From Melioribacter roseus P3M-2 (lineage in GTDB: Bacteria; Bacteroidota; Ignavibacteria; Ignavibacteriales; Melioribacteraceae), in NCBI RefSeq assembly GCF_000279145.1, contig NC_018178.1, positions 2,985,688-3,049,687 of the forward strand: 64,000 nt of DNA, given 5' to 3'. Shown in pieces: positions 36,992 through 45,641 of the stretch (position 1 is the first letter of the stretch; each line of letters opens with the position of its first letter). A model generated the notes under the pieces. The model made no database searches. It saw only the letters and a program-made list of their open reading frames with translations, and was not told the origin of the DNA. Position numbers and translations under genes: made by a program.

Positions 36992-39900
36992 TCAAAAATA
37001 CGCTCTGGCTTCGGCGCGCATCGAATGTATTACTCTTCGTTTGCCGTAGATCCGAGCTTCGTAATTAATAGTCGTTTGTATGTAATCGGTAATCCTGTAA
37101 TCGAAATATGTTCTGCAAAAATAATTTTTTCCGACGATATTTCCCTTAAGTATTTCGAAAGGAATATTGTTTTCGTTAGCGCCGGAATTAATTTCAATCC
37201 TCTCCAATTCGATTCTCAATCTGCCCAGATTCAAAAAGGAATAATTAAATTGAATCGTTTGGGAATTATCGTCGATTATTGTCGGAACTTCGGGATAGTA
37301 ATCCGTGCTTCTGCCGGTTGTAATCTTGAAACCCACTTCGATTTTTCGGGCAGGCTTATACGAAAAGTTAGTAGACAATTCGTCTCTTAAAATATTGCGG
37401 GATCGTTTTGTGATGGGAGGCGCCGCGTAGTTATCAACCCGATTTACATACTCCGTTTGATTGCTCAATTCTTTCAACATTCTGAATCTCAATCGTACGG
37501 AGCGTTCTTTGAGATATCCCTTTTCAATGCCGTTGCTGTATTGATTCAAACTTTTGCGTTCCAGAAAACGGAACCTGATCGAAAAGTCCGAGCGATTCTT
37601 AAATAAATCCACGTCCTGTTGAAAAAGTTGAGTTCCGTTGATTGTAGTCGAGTCGTTAAGAAACTCGGACAATTTGAAGAAATAGATATTCGCCGTGTTT
37701 TTATCCCGGCTGTTTTCATCGACGCGCCAGTTTGTTTCGGTCGATACCGGTTTAAGATATTTACCGAGGACGCCGTCTTTGAATTTAGAAAAATCGATCC
37801 GGAATCGCACGTTCGATTTCAAATCGATTACCGGGAATTGCTCTTCGGTAGGAACTGTTATTAAAATGAATTCGCCGTCGTAAGAAGTTAACTCGAATTC
37901 GTTTTCATCGGCAATGCCGTTATTGTTCAAATCCCCCAGGTAAATATAATTTCCGTAGCCCGTATTAACTTTAACAAAAACTTTTTCGTATTTGGCGGAT
38001 TGTTCAGTAGAAACCTGATAATATACATCCCCGCTGACCGCTCTGTCGAAAAAATTAAATCTGTTTTTGGAAAGCAGCAGAAACGTCTCGCTGTCTGTAA
38101 ATCCTTCGGATAAAAATTCGTCGGTATATTTCTTTTTACGAAGACTTAAAGTCAATGATGAAATGAGGAGTGTTGCTCCGTTAAATTCTAGGCTCAATTG
38201 TTTAATATCCGCTTCGGATTGTTTGATTAATCGATTATTCCGTGCGGCAAACTCTTCCCTGACCGAATACCCGCCTTTAATATTAAATCCGCCGGAAATA
38301 AATTCGATATATGGCGCAGCCTCCCTGTATTCATAACTGCTGTTAATAAGACTGTCGGATACCTGTTCTTCTTTTTTTTCGTAAAGGAGATCGAAGCCCG
38401 GTCTAAAATTATAAATTTTATAAAATGCATTCCCGTTCTGGCGATTCCACGCAGAATTGAGAGAGCCGTTTCGAGACGAAACGTAATCCAGAGTGTAATC
38501 GATATTGTAATTTTGTTCGTCCGTTATTGAAGCTCTGCTGAAAAATCGATTCGATTCGAAATTCGCTCCCTGCTTCAAGAAACCATAACTCGAATTCAGC
38601 GCTATTCTCCCGCCGGGTTTATACGTTATTTCCGCTTCTCTGAGAAGTTGATTCCCTTTCTGGTCAGATTCGAGGTTATAATACCTGTTGAACTCCACCT
38701 CGTTAATTCTGTCGAGCGTTGTATAGCGACTGTCGATAAATCTTTCTTTAAAATTCAGCCCGATATTTCCCAGATTTATGTCGAACAATTTCATATCCCG
38801 CGGTTTTATTTCCAGTTTCAAAAGCCGTGCAAAGCCGTAATTGTCGTTATCGTCGAGCGAAGAAAATCTGTTTTTATCGTAACCGCTGCCTGAGAATTCC
38901 ATTTTGAAGTTTACGTCCTTACCGAGATCGGCCGCGGCGGACAAAACCGTTATCTGTTTTAATTCGGGCAGCGGCAAAAAAATCAACGGCGTATAATTGC
39001 CTTTACCAGGTCCTACAAATCGGTAATTGCCGAGCCCCTTTTTGATATAATCTCCTTTCGCTTCGCCTACATAGCTGAAGCTCACATTGTATTCCGACGA
39101 CCCGCTGCCCGGGGCGTACAAATAATATTCATAATGTTGACCGTTAATTACCGTATCCCTTTTTGAATAGAGACCTTTCACGTTGCCCGCCGAATCCGGT
39201 TCCGCCAATCGGACGCCGCTCTTGAAAGCATCTGTTCCGGAATCGCCGGCGTTCTTTAATATATTAAGGTCGTCGTCGGTAAGCGATAGTTCAACGGGGC
39301 TGTCCTGATTGTCCGCCTCTCTGTAATATGAAATCCCTAGGGACAGTCTGTCATCAAACGCTTTTGAACGTATGTTGACTCCCATAAAGTTTCGAGAATA
39401 ATTCAGGTCGGTATATTCGTAATCGACATGAATTCTGCTGGCCGAAGTAATAATTCTTTTCGGCGTGAAAGTAATAGTTGCATTCGAATAATCGATTATA
39501 TAATCGTAGTTTTCGCCTCGGGTCATTTCGATGCCGTCGAGAAAGACCTTTTCGCTGCCCGCAATAATTATAATATTTCTTTCATTATTCTGGCCTGTCA
39601 GTCGGTACGGACCCTGATTCCCGTCCGATCCGAAAAAATCGAGCGAGTTGAATTTACCGCGCGCGCCGGCAATTACCAGGCTTCCTATAACATTCCCGTC
39701 ATTTGAACGGATTTCGGTTTTCAAACCCTGTAATTTTTTGGTTACTCTCGAAAATTGCGATGAATTATCGAAAAAATCGATGTCACCGAAAGTTCCCGTA
39801 AAATTACGGTGCCTGAGTTCAATGAATACTTTGTCGATTTCATCGAGCGTTTGAGTGTTCCCCTCGGGTTGAATAGGAGTGTTCTCATCCGTCAATGCCG

Positions 39901-40444
39901 CTATTAATTCAAGGTCGTCGGACAACTTTCCACTCAGTTGCAGTCTAAGTCCGCTGTTTAATGTAAAATCCCTATTGGTGCCGATAGTAAAGCCTCGAAT
40001 AATCGACCCGCTTTTGTTAATATCCCTTCCGAAAATCGATTCCGCAGAAAGGGCTCTGGACAAAGGCTCAACGACAATTAACGTATCTTTAGCGTTTTTG
40101 TCATATCTGAATACGGGAACTTGCCTCCGGTATTCTTTTTTCAAAGAAACCGCAGTTGACGAATAACGAATTATTAGCGTATCCCCGATGTTATATCGCG
40201 TAATGTCGTTTAGACTGAACGAGCCTTTTCGGTAAGAAATTGTATATTCGTTTTTTCCGAGCGGACTATTGTTAATTAAAATTATTTCCGAAAACGGAAT
40301 AATATTAAGAGACGAGATTTCGTAATTGTTTTCAAGACTGACGCGGAAAGTATCCGATATGGCTGCCGTTTGCGCAAAGAGGTTCCAGCCGCTCAGAAGC
40401 AAGGGCAAAAGTAAGACAAGTTTTTTCGGTAATTTTAATTTCAT
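36992..40444 (-). CDS. Giant outer-membrane beta-barrel protein of unknown function
   Basis: 1150 residues with a signal peptide (LVLLLPLLLSGWNLFAQ). The N-terminal 130 residues look like a small beta-domain; then come repeated strands in the style of large barrels (LRLQLSGKLSDDLELIAAL, FIELRHRNFTGTFGDIDFF). Alternating aromatic strands run to the C-terminus, which ends in a typical barrel Phe (EARAYF). Around residue 836, DLNNNGIADENEF is a good EF-hand/dockerin-like calcium loop in a surface-loop position. The build recalls parts of SprA-like or TonB-plug-less barrels in Bacteroidota, but I cannot place it in a named family. It follows two MacB/FtsX-like permeases by 33 bases, which hints at an envelope export or lipid/protein transfer system. 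Confidence 0.7.
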   Translation of the reverse strand: MKLKLPKKLVLLLPLLLSGWNLFAQTAAISDTFRVSLENNYEISSLNIIPFSEIILINNSPLGKNEYTISYRKGSFSLNDITRYNIGDTLIIRYSSTAVSLKKEYRRQVPVFRYDKNAKDTLIVVEPLSRALSAESIFGRDINKSGSIIRGFTIGTNRDFTLNSGLRLQLSGKLSDDLELIAALTDENTPIQPEGNTQTLDEIDKVFIELRHRNFTGTFGDIDFFDNSSQFSRVTKKLQGLKTEIRSNDGNVIGSLVIAGARGKFNSLDFFGSDGNQGPYRLTGQNNERNIIIIAGSEKVFLDGIEMTRGENYDYIIDYSNATITFTPKRIITSASRIHVDYEYTDLNYSRNFMGVNIRSKAFDDRLSLGISYYREADNQDSPVELSLTDDDLNILKNAGDSGTDAFKSGVRLAEPDSAGNVKGLYSKRDTVINGQHYEYYLYAPGSGSSEYNVSFSYVGEAKGDYIKKGLGNYRFVGPGKGNYTPLIFLPLPELKQITVLSAAADLGKDVNFKMEFSGSGYDKNRFSSLDDNDNYGFARLLKLEIKPRDMKLFDINLGNIGLNFKERFIDSRYTTLDRINEVEFNRYYNLESDQKGNQLLREAEITYKPGGRIALNSSYGFLKQGANFESNRFFSRASITDEQNYNIDYTLDYVSSRNGSLNSAWNRQNGNAFYKIYNFRPGFDLLYEKKEEQVSDSLINSSYEYREAAPYIEFISGGFNIKGGYSVREEFAARNNRLIKQSEADIKQLSLEFNGATLLISSLTLSLRKKKYTDEFLSEGFTDSETFLLLSKNRFNFFDRAVSGDVYYQVSTEQSAKYEKVFVKVNTGYGNYIYLGDLNNNGIADENEFELTSYDGEFILITVPTEEQFPVIDLKSNVRFRIDFSKFKDGVLGKYLKPVSTETNWRVDENSRDKNTANIYFFKLSEFLNDSTTINGTQLFQQDVDLFKNRSDFSIRFRFLERKSLNQYSNGIEKGYLKERSVRLRFRMLKELSNQTEYVNRVDNYAAPPITKRSRNILRDELSTNFSYKPARKIEVGFKITTGRSTDYYPEVPTIIDDNSQTIQFNYSFLNLGRLRIELERIEINSGANENNIPFEILKGNIVGKNYFCRTYFDYRITDYIQTTINYEARIYGKRRVIHSMRAEARAYF

Positions 40445-40477
40445 AACAAGGTAAAGACAAACGATATCACCTCGTGA

Positions 40478-41707
40478 TTATTCGTAGCGAAGCGCTTCTA
40501 TCGGGTCGAGATTGGCTGCCTTCATCGCAGGATAGACCCCGAATACTACGCCGACAATCGTAGTAATAATAAGACCGATTACTATCCAGTCTATCGGGAG
40601 AATAAGCGAAACGCTCAAATAGAGCGCTACTATATTTCCGCCAATTAAACCAAGTACAATTCCGATCAGACCTCCGAACCAGCTCAAGGCTACCGCTTCG
40701 ATAACAAATTGCGTCAGAATATTCTTTTTCTGAGCTCCTACGGCTTTACGGATTCCGATTTCTTTGGTTCTTTCGGTAACGCTGACCAACATAATATTCA
40801 TAATGCCAACTCCGGCTGCAATCAACGCTATAAACGCTATAACCGCGGCGCCCAATCTGAAATATTTCGTCAGTTCGTTGAACTGTTCAGTCAACTGATC
40901 GTTTGTGACAATTTCAAAATCGTTGTCTTCGCCGGGAGCGATGCCGCGTATTAACCTCAAGGCGCCGATAACTTCATCCATGGTCTCTTGAATCAAATCT
41001 TTACTCGGAGCCATAATCAAAAACGACGCCGACCTTTCCCGTCCGAAATATTTCTGAAAAACAGGCAGCGGAATACATACGAAATTATCCTGCGATTGTC
41101 CGAGCACAGTGCCGCGTTTTGCAAATGTACCGATAACTTCGAATTCGTATTTATCGACTCGTATTGTTTGCCCTACCGGATTGATATTCTTGAATAATTT
41201 ATCCACGACATCATGCCCAAGCACCGCCACCGGACGGCTCAATTCGACATCGGCATTGGTATACATTCTGCCGTCTTCCATTTCAAGATCGAGCGCCACA
41301 AAATAATCGACATTAGTGCCGGCGACATAAACGGTAGGATTAGTCTTTTCGTTACGAAAACGAACGACTCTTCCGGTCGCATTTAGTACAATTCCCACCG
41401 CGGCGGGTAATTCCGTCATTTCTCTCAGTTTTTCCCCTTCATAAGGAGTTAAATCTTTTCTGTTTCTGTATTGTCTTCTGGCATGAGGACCGCCCGCCTG
41501 AAAAGCGGGATATTTTTGCACGAAAAAGTTATTTGCGCCGATTTCATTGAATGCATCCACAATATTCTGCTGAATTGCGCTGATTGCCGTCATTACAATT
41601 ATAATCGAAAACAGTCCTATTGCAATTCCAAGCAGCGTCAAAAACGACCGGAGTTTACTCCCGATTATGGATTGATATGCCAGTTTAATACTTTCGAGTA
41701 TCAGCAT
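40478..41707 (-). CDS. MacB/FtsX-type ABC transporter permease (copy 2)
   Basis: 409 residues with the MacB plan: one N-terminal helix (SKLRSFLTLLGIAIGLFSII), a periplasmic MacB_PCD domain (about residues 45-250), and three C-terminal helices with GVGIMNIMLVSVTERTKEIG and IRKAVGAQKK. The final motif DPIEALRYE is typical. It shares its first base with the stop of the upstream paralogue (TAATG), so the two are coupled and probably form a heterodimer. No ATPase gene adjoins it. Confidence 0.92.
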   Translation of the reverse strand: MLILESIKLAYQSIIGSKLRSFLTLLGIAIGLFSIIIVMTAISAIQQNIVDAFNEIGANNFFVQKYPAFQAGGPHARRQYRNRKDLTPYEGEKLREMTELPAAVGIVLNATGRVVRFRNEKTNPTVYVAGTNVDYFVALDLEMEDGRMYTNADVELSRPVAVLGHDVVDKLFKNINPVGQTIRVDKYEFEVIGTFAKRGTVLGQSQDNFVCIPLPVFQKYFGRERSASFLIMAPSKDLIQETMDEVIGALRLIRGIAPGEDNDFEIVTNDQLTEQFNELTKYFRLGAAVIAFIALIAAGVGIMNIMLVSVTERTKEIGIRKAVGAQKKNILTQFVIEAVALSWFGGLIGIVLGLIGGNIVALYLSVSLILPIDWIVIGLIITTIVGVVFGVYPAMKAANLDPIEALRYE

Positions 41708-42942
41708 TATTCATACCTCAACGCATCTACCGGATTCAAACGCGAAGCCTTCCACGCCGGCACAAACCCCGAAATTATACCGACGAGAGCCGAAATCATA
41801 AGCGAAATGAAAACAATATGAATCGGAAGAGAAGTCGGCAAGAACTGGTTAATCACCAAACTGAGAGGATATGAAATTATAATACCTATAATCCCTCCGA
41901 TCATACAAATTACTGCCGCCTCGGTTAAAAACTGGAACAGAATCGACCATGTTTTCGCTCCTATAGCTTTTCGAATACCTATCTCTTTAGTCCTTTCGGT
42001 TACGGAAACAAACATGATATTCATTATGCCGATTGCTCCTACGAAAAGAGAAAGAGCTGTAATGACAATACCGGCAATCGCCACTACGCCGACCGTCTGG
42101 TCGTACATCTGTTTAAAAGCTTCCTGTTGATTGATTGCAAAATCTTCCGGTTTACCGGGAGGGACTTTACGAATAACTCGCATGGCGGCAATAATTTCTT
42201 CTTTTGCCTCTTCCAGCCTGTCAATGTTCCCGATTTTAATATCGATTCGCATTCTGTTGCGCGCCTCTCCAACGGCGGTTTCGAACGCTTTAAATGGGAT
42301 AATCACCTGCCCGTCGAGGCTGAACGCGCCCAAAAAGCCGCTTCCCTGTTTTTCTATAATGCCGATCACTTTAAAAGGAATGTTATTAATACGGATTTCT
42401 CTTCCGATGGGACTTATGTCGGGGAATAATTCGTTCTGAATATCTTTGCCTATAATACAAACGCGCCGCCCCGCTTTTGCTTCCCATTCGTTCATGAATC
42501 TGCCTTCTTCGAGAATTATTTGACTGGTGCGCGCATATTCCTGCGTCGTGCCGATTATCATTGCCGATTCGACGGTTCGATTTTTCCTTTTTACAGACGC
42601 TCCGAAAGTTCTCTTAGTGGGAGCCATCGCCTCGTAGTTTTTGAGCGCCGTTCTGAGTTTTTCGTATTGTTCGTATGTAATGTCTTTGCGGTTTCTGTAG
42701 AGTCGCCAGTCGTTCATGGCAAACCAGGGAAATTTATCGACGTACAAAACGTCGCTTCCGAACGACGAAATCGAACTCATAAACGCTTCCCTCAAACCAA
42801 CGATTGCAGTCGACATAGTTGTTACAGCGACTATTCCGATAATAATGCCAAGCGTGGTCAATACGGAACGCAATTTATTTGCCCGGATTGCCCTCAGTGA
42901 AATTAACAGAATTTCTTTAAACTCTATAAAGAATCTTTTCAT
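41707..42942 (-). CDS. MacB/FtsX-type ABC transporter permease (copy 1)
   Basis: 411 residues, a clear paralogue of the gene that follows: NKLRSVLTTLGIIIGIVAVT at the N-terminus, a long periplasmic domain, then VGAIGIMNIMFVSVTERTKE, IRKAIGAKTW and a final NPVDALRYE. MacB-type transporters use ATP in the cytoplasm to drive mechanical movement of periplasmic substrates toward an outer-membrane exit duct. The 166-base spacer upstream (42943-43108) probably holds the operon promoter, but I see no clear motif or gene in it. Confidence 0.92.
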   Translation of the reverse strand: MKRFFIEFKEILLISLRAIRANKLRSVLTTLGIIIGIVAVTTMSTAIVGLREAFMSSISSFGSDVLYVDKFPWFAMNDWRLYRNRKDITYEQYEKLRTALKNYEAMAPTKRTFGASVKRKNRTVESAMIIGTTQEYARTSQIILEEGRFMNEWEAKAGRRVCIIGKDIQNELFPDISPIGREIRINNIPFKVIGIIEKQGSGFLGAFSLDGQVIIPFKAFETAVGEARNRMRIDIKIGNIDRLEEAKEEIIAAMRVIRKVPPGKPEDFAINQQEAFKQMYDQTVGVVAIAGIVITALSLFVGAIGIMNIMFVSVTERTKEIGIRKAIGAKTWSILFQFLTEAAVICMIGGIIGIIISYPLSLVINQFLPTSLPIHIVFISLMISALVGIISGFVPAWKASRLNPVDALRYE

Positions 42943-43108
42943 ATTCCGGTTGATTTATCAGACCTTAATATAAAAGTTTAATTTTAATAAAAAAATAATT
43001 TGTAAGAATTACATTTTTATCGGTTTAACAGATTGGAGAGAGGAAAAGTTTAAAATCCGTATTTTTGAATCGCGTCAGGACTTTATATAATGCCCTCTGT
43101 AAAAAAAA

Positions 43109-44500
43109 TCAATTAACTGCCTTTCCGTTAATTTTCACATTTTTAAGTATGAGATTACGGGTATTCGAAATCGAATTTTCCTTTTTCACTCCGTTAAAAT
43201 CGCAGTTGATAATCTCAACATTTTCAATCGGCGATTCTTCGAGTCCCAGAAATTCCAACGCATAATCGCTCTTCCGGCTTGTAACATTCTCAACGCGTAT
43301 ATTCCTGAATTTCGGCGGGAAATCACGAGGTCCGATTTCTTTCGGATCGTAAAACATATTCATTCTTACAATTGCGTTGCTTACTTCGCCCACTTCGATA
43401 TTTCTTACGTAAACATGCTCAACCACGCCGCCGCGAACTGTATTTGATTTAATTCTCAGCATCCTGTCGAGATTCGGACTGTCCATTTTACACTCTTCCG
43501 CGAACACAAACCGGCAGCCGCCGGAAATTTCGCTTCCGATAACAACTCCGCCGTGCCCGTCTTTCATAGTGCAATTTCGAATAATAATATTTTCACTCGG
43601 AGCGTTAATTCTCCGCCCGTCGTTGTTTCTTCCGGATTTAATCGCAATACAGTCGTCTCCGTTATCGAAATAGCATCCTTCGATAAGGACGTTTTTGCAC
43701 GATTCAGGGTCGCATCCGTCGTTGTTGGGACCGTGACCGATTGTTTTCACATTGCGAATAATTATATTTTCGGATAGCACGGGATGCAAAAACCACATGG
43801 GCGAATTTTTGAAAGTGACTCCTTCGATCAAAATATTCTTTGATTTATAGAATTGTACAAAATTCGGTCGCAGATAATGTCCTTCCCCGAAGACGCGTTT
43901 ATCAACGGGTACGTCCTGATTATTCATTTCGAAGAGTCGCGGTCTGCTGTTCGGATTATTTTGTGTTTCGTCGTCTTTCGGATTTTTTCTTCCTTTCCAC
44001 TTCCACCAATTCTCGTCGGAAGCCATACCGTCAAATACGCCTTCTCCTGTAATAGCTACATTATCAACCTCAAATCCGTATATTAAAGGAGAATAGTTAT
44101 AGCATTCGACGCCTTCCCAACGCGTAAAAACAACGGGTAAATAATCCTTCGGATTTGTACTGAATAAAACGACTGCATTTTTTTCCAGATGCAGGTTAAT
44201 ATTGCTCTTGAAATGAATTGGACCGTTGCATTTATAAACGCCTTCGGGAATTATAATTTTACCGCCGCCCGATTTGCCGCATTCTTCGATGGCTTTGTCG
44301 AGAGCGGGTTTAATATTTTCGGCAAGCGACGCTTTGTCGGCATAATCAGTAATATTGAAAACTCTTTCGGGAATTTTCGGTTCATGAATATTTTCCAGTA
44401 TTTCAACGGCTTTTTTCCATGGATCGCTTAAAGTCTGCGAAATGATAAAAAGCGGTAAAATAAAGACAAAAATTCCAATGTAAAATTTGAGCGCTTTCAT
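43109..44500 (-). CDS. Exported GH28 polygalacturonase-type glycoside hydrolase
   Basis: 463 residues with a signal peptide (FYIGIFVFILPLFIISQ). The right-handed beta-helix of GH28 is recognisable by SGGGKIIIPEGVYKCNGPI, HGPNNDGCDPES, DNGDDCIAIKSGRNNDGR, DGHGGVVIGSEISGG and RMLRIKS. These cover the catalytic aspartates, the conserved His and the Arg-Lys substrate clamp. It should cleave alpha-1,4-galacturonide bonds or related rhamnogalacturonan. There is no T9SS tail, so it is probably periplasmic. It follows the LacI regulator by 27 bases and should share its transcript. Confidence 0.93.
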   Translation of the reverse strand: MKALKFYIGIFVFILPLFIISQTLSDPWKKAVEILENIHEPKIPERVFNITDYADKASLAENIKPALDKAIEECGKSGGGKIIIPEGVYKCNGPIHFKSNINLHLEKNAVVLFSTNPKDYLPVVFTRWEGVECYNYSPLIYGFEVDNVAITGEGVFDGMASDENWWKWKGRKNPKDDETQNNPNSRPRLFEMNNQDVPVDKRVFGEGHYLRPNFVQFYKSKNILIEGVTFKNSPMWFLHPVLSENIIIRNVKTIGHGPNNDGCDPESCKNVLIEGCYFDNGDDCIAIKSGRNNDGRRINAPSENIIIRNCTMKDGHGGVVIGSEISGGCRFVFAEECKMDSPNLDRMLRIKSNTVRGGVVEHVYVRNIEVGEVSNAIVRMNMFYDPKEIGPRDFPPKFRNIRVENVTSRKSDYALEFLGLEESPIENVEIINCDFNGVKKENSISNTRNLILKNVKINGKAVN

Positions 44501-44527
44501 AAAAACATCTAATTATTGTTAATAAAA

Positions 44528-45556
44528 TTATTTTTCGTTACAGCTTATACAAGTGCCTCTCAGAATTAATTCCGATTCGACGATTATCTTTTTCGAAGAC
44601 TCATCCGTTTTTTTGTCGATTAAATCGAAAATAAGATTCATGGCATTTTCAGCTATCAAGTTGGTAGGTTGGTCGACGCAACTGAGCGGCGGCGATAAAA
44701 ATTTTTGAATCCGCGCATTTCCAAAACAAATAACGTCGACGTCGTCCGGAATCCTGTAACCGACTTCATTTGCAGCCATATAAACGCCCAGCGCTACGGG
44801 ATAAGTAACAGTGAAAATCAATTTAGGAAGGTTGTTTTTGAGATATAATTCCATAAACGATTTATATCCGTATTCTTCGCCGAAGCCGCCTTCGATGACC
44901 CACTCGGGATTAATCTCAACGCCGTATTTGTTCATCGCTTCCTGATAACCCATAAAACGCTCCCTGCCGATATTAATATCGGTATAACCTGCAAAATGAC
45001 CGATCTTACGGTAACCCAGTTTAATTGCATGTTCAATTGCTTTGAAAGCGCCTCCTCGGTCGTTTACCACAACCGAATGGATGTTTTCCATTTCGGGAAT
45101 ACGGTCGATGAAAACAATCGGCACGTTTCTGCTTTTTACAAGTTCGAAAATTTCATAGTTCTTCGTTTCCTGAGTTATCGACACGATTATGCCGTCGACC
45201 TTCATCGAAAGGAGAGTTTGAATTTGTCGTTTTTCAATTTCCGCGTTTTCCTGAGAAACGGTCAATATTATGTCGTAGTTTTTAGAGAATGCAATTTGAT
45301 AAACATATTCGATTATCGAGCCGAAGAAAAAGTGAGCAATTTTAGGAACTACCAGACCGATAGTGTTCGATTTGCGGGCGGAAAGATTGCGAGCCATTAT
45401 ATTGGGAATATACCCGAGCTGCTCCGCTGTTTGTTTAACAAGATTAGTGGTTTCGGGAGAAATGTCGGGGTGATTTCTGAGAGCTTTAGAAACCGTAACC
45501 GTAGAAACATTGAGTCTCTTGGCTATGTCGCTGAGTGTAACGGCTTTGTTTTTCAA
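44528..45556 (-). CDS. LacI-family transcriptional regulator
   Basis: 342 residues. The N-terminal helix-turn-helix (VTLSDIAKRLNVSTVTVSKA) with the hinge AEQLGYIPNIMARNL is typical of LacI/GalR/CcpA. The remainder is a periplasmic-binding-protein-like effector domain (NTIGLVVPKIAHFFFGSIIE through VICFGNARIQKFLSPPLSCV). It lies between the GH28 gene and the T9SS beta-helix gene and very likely controls this polysaccharide locus in response to a sugar from pectin breakdown. A candidate operator is noted upstream of the TonB receptor at 50432-50463. Confidence 0.94.
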   Translation of the reverse strand: MKNKAVTLSDIAKRLNVSTVTVSKALRNHPDISPETTNLVKQTAEQLGYIPNIMARNLSARKSNTIGLVVPKIAHFFFGSIIEYVYQIAFSKNYDIILTVSQENAEIEKRQIQTLLSMKVDGIIVSITQETKNYEIFELVKSRNVPIVFIDRIPEMENIHSVVVNDRGGAFKAIEHAIKLGYRKIGHFAGYTDINIGRERFMGYQEAMNKYGVEINPEWVIEGGFGEEYGYKSFMELYLKNNLPKLIFTVTYPVALGVYMAANEVGYRIPDDVDVICFGNARIQKFLSPPLSCVDQPTNLIAENAMNLIFDLIDKKTDESSKKIIVESELILRGTCISCNEK

Positions 45557-45589
45557 TTCTTCAGACCAATTTTATTCGGAAAAATAATA

Positions 45590-45632
45590 AAATATAAATA
45601 AAAACGGGACTACCTTTTTGAGGCAGTCCCGT
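45590..45632 (-). terminator. Strong intrinsic terminator after the beta-helix gene
   Basis: On the minus strand ACGGGACTGCCT pairs with AGGTAGTCCCGT (45632-45604; 12 base pairs including one G-U) around a CAAAA loop, followed by TTTTTATTTATATTTTAT. It closes the TonB receptor/beta-helix transcript ten bases after the stop at 45642 and separates it from the LacI promoter region. Confidence 0.92.
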
Positions 45633-45641
45633 GTCATTAAA

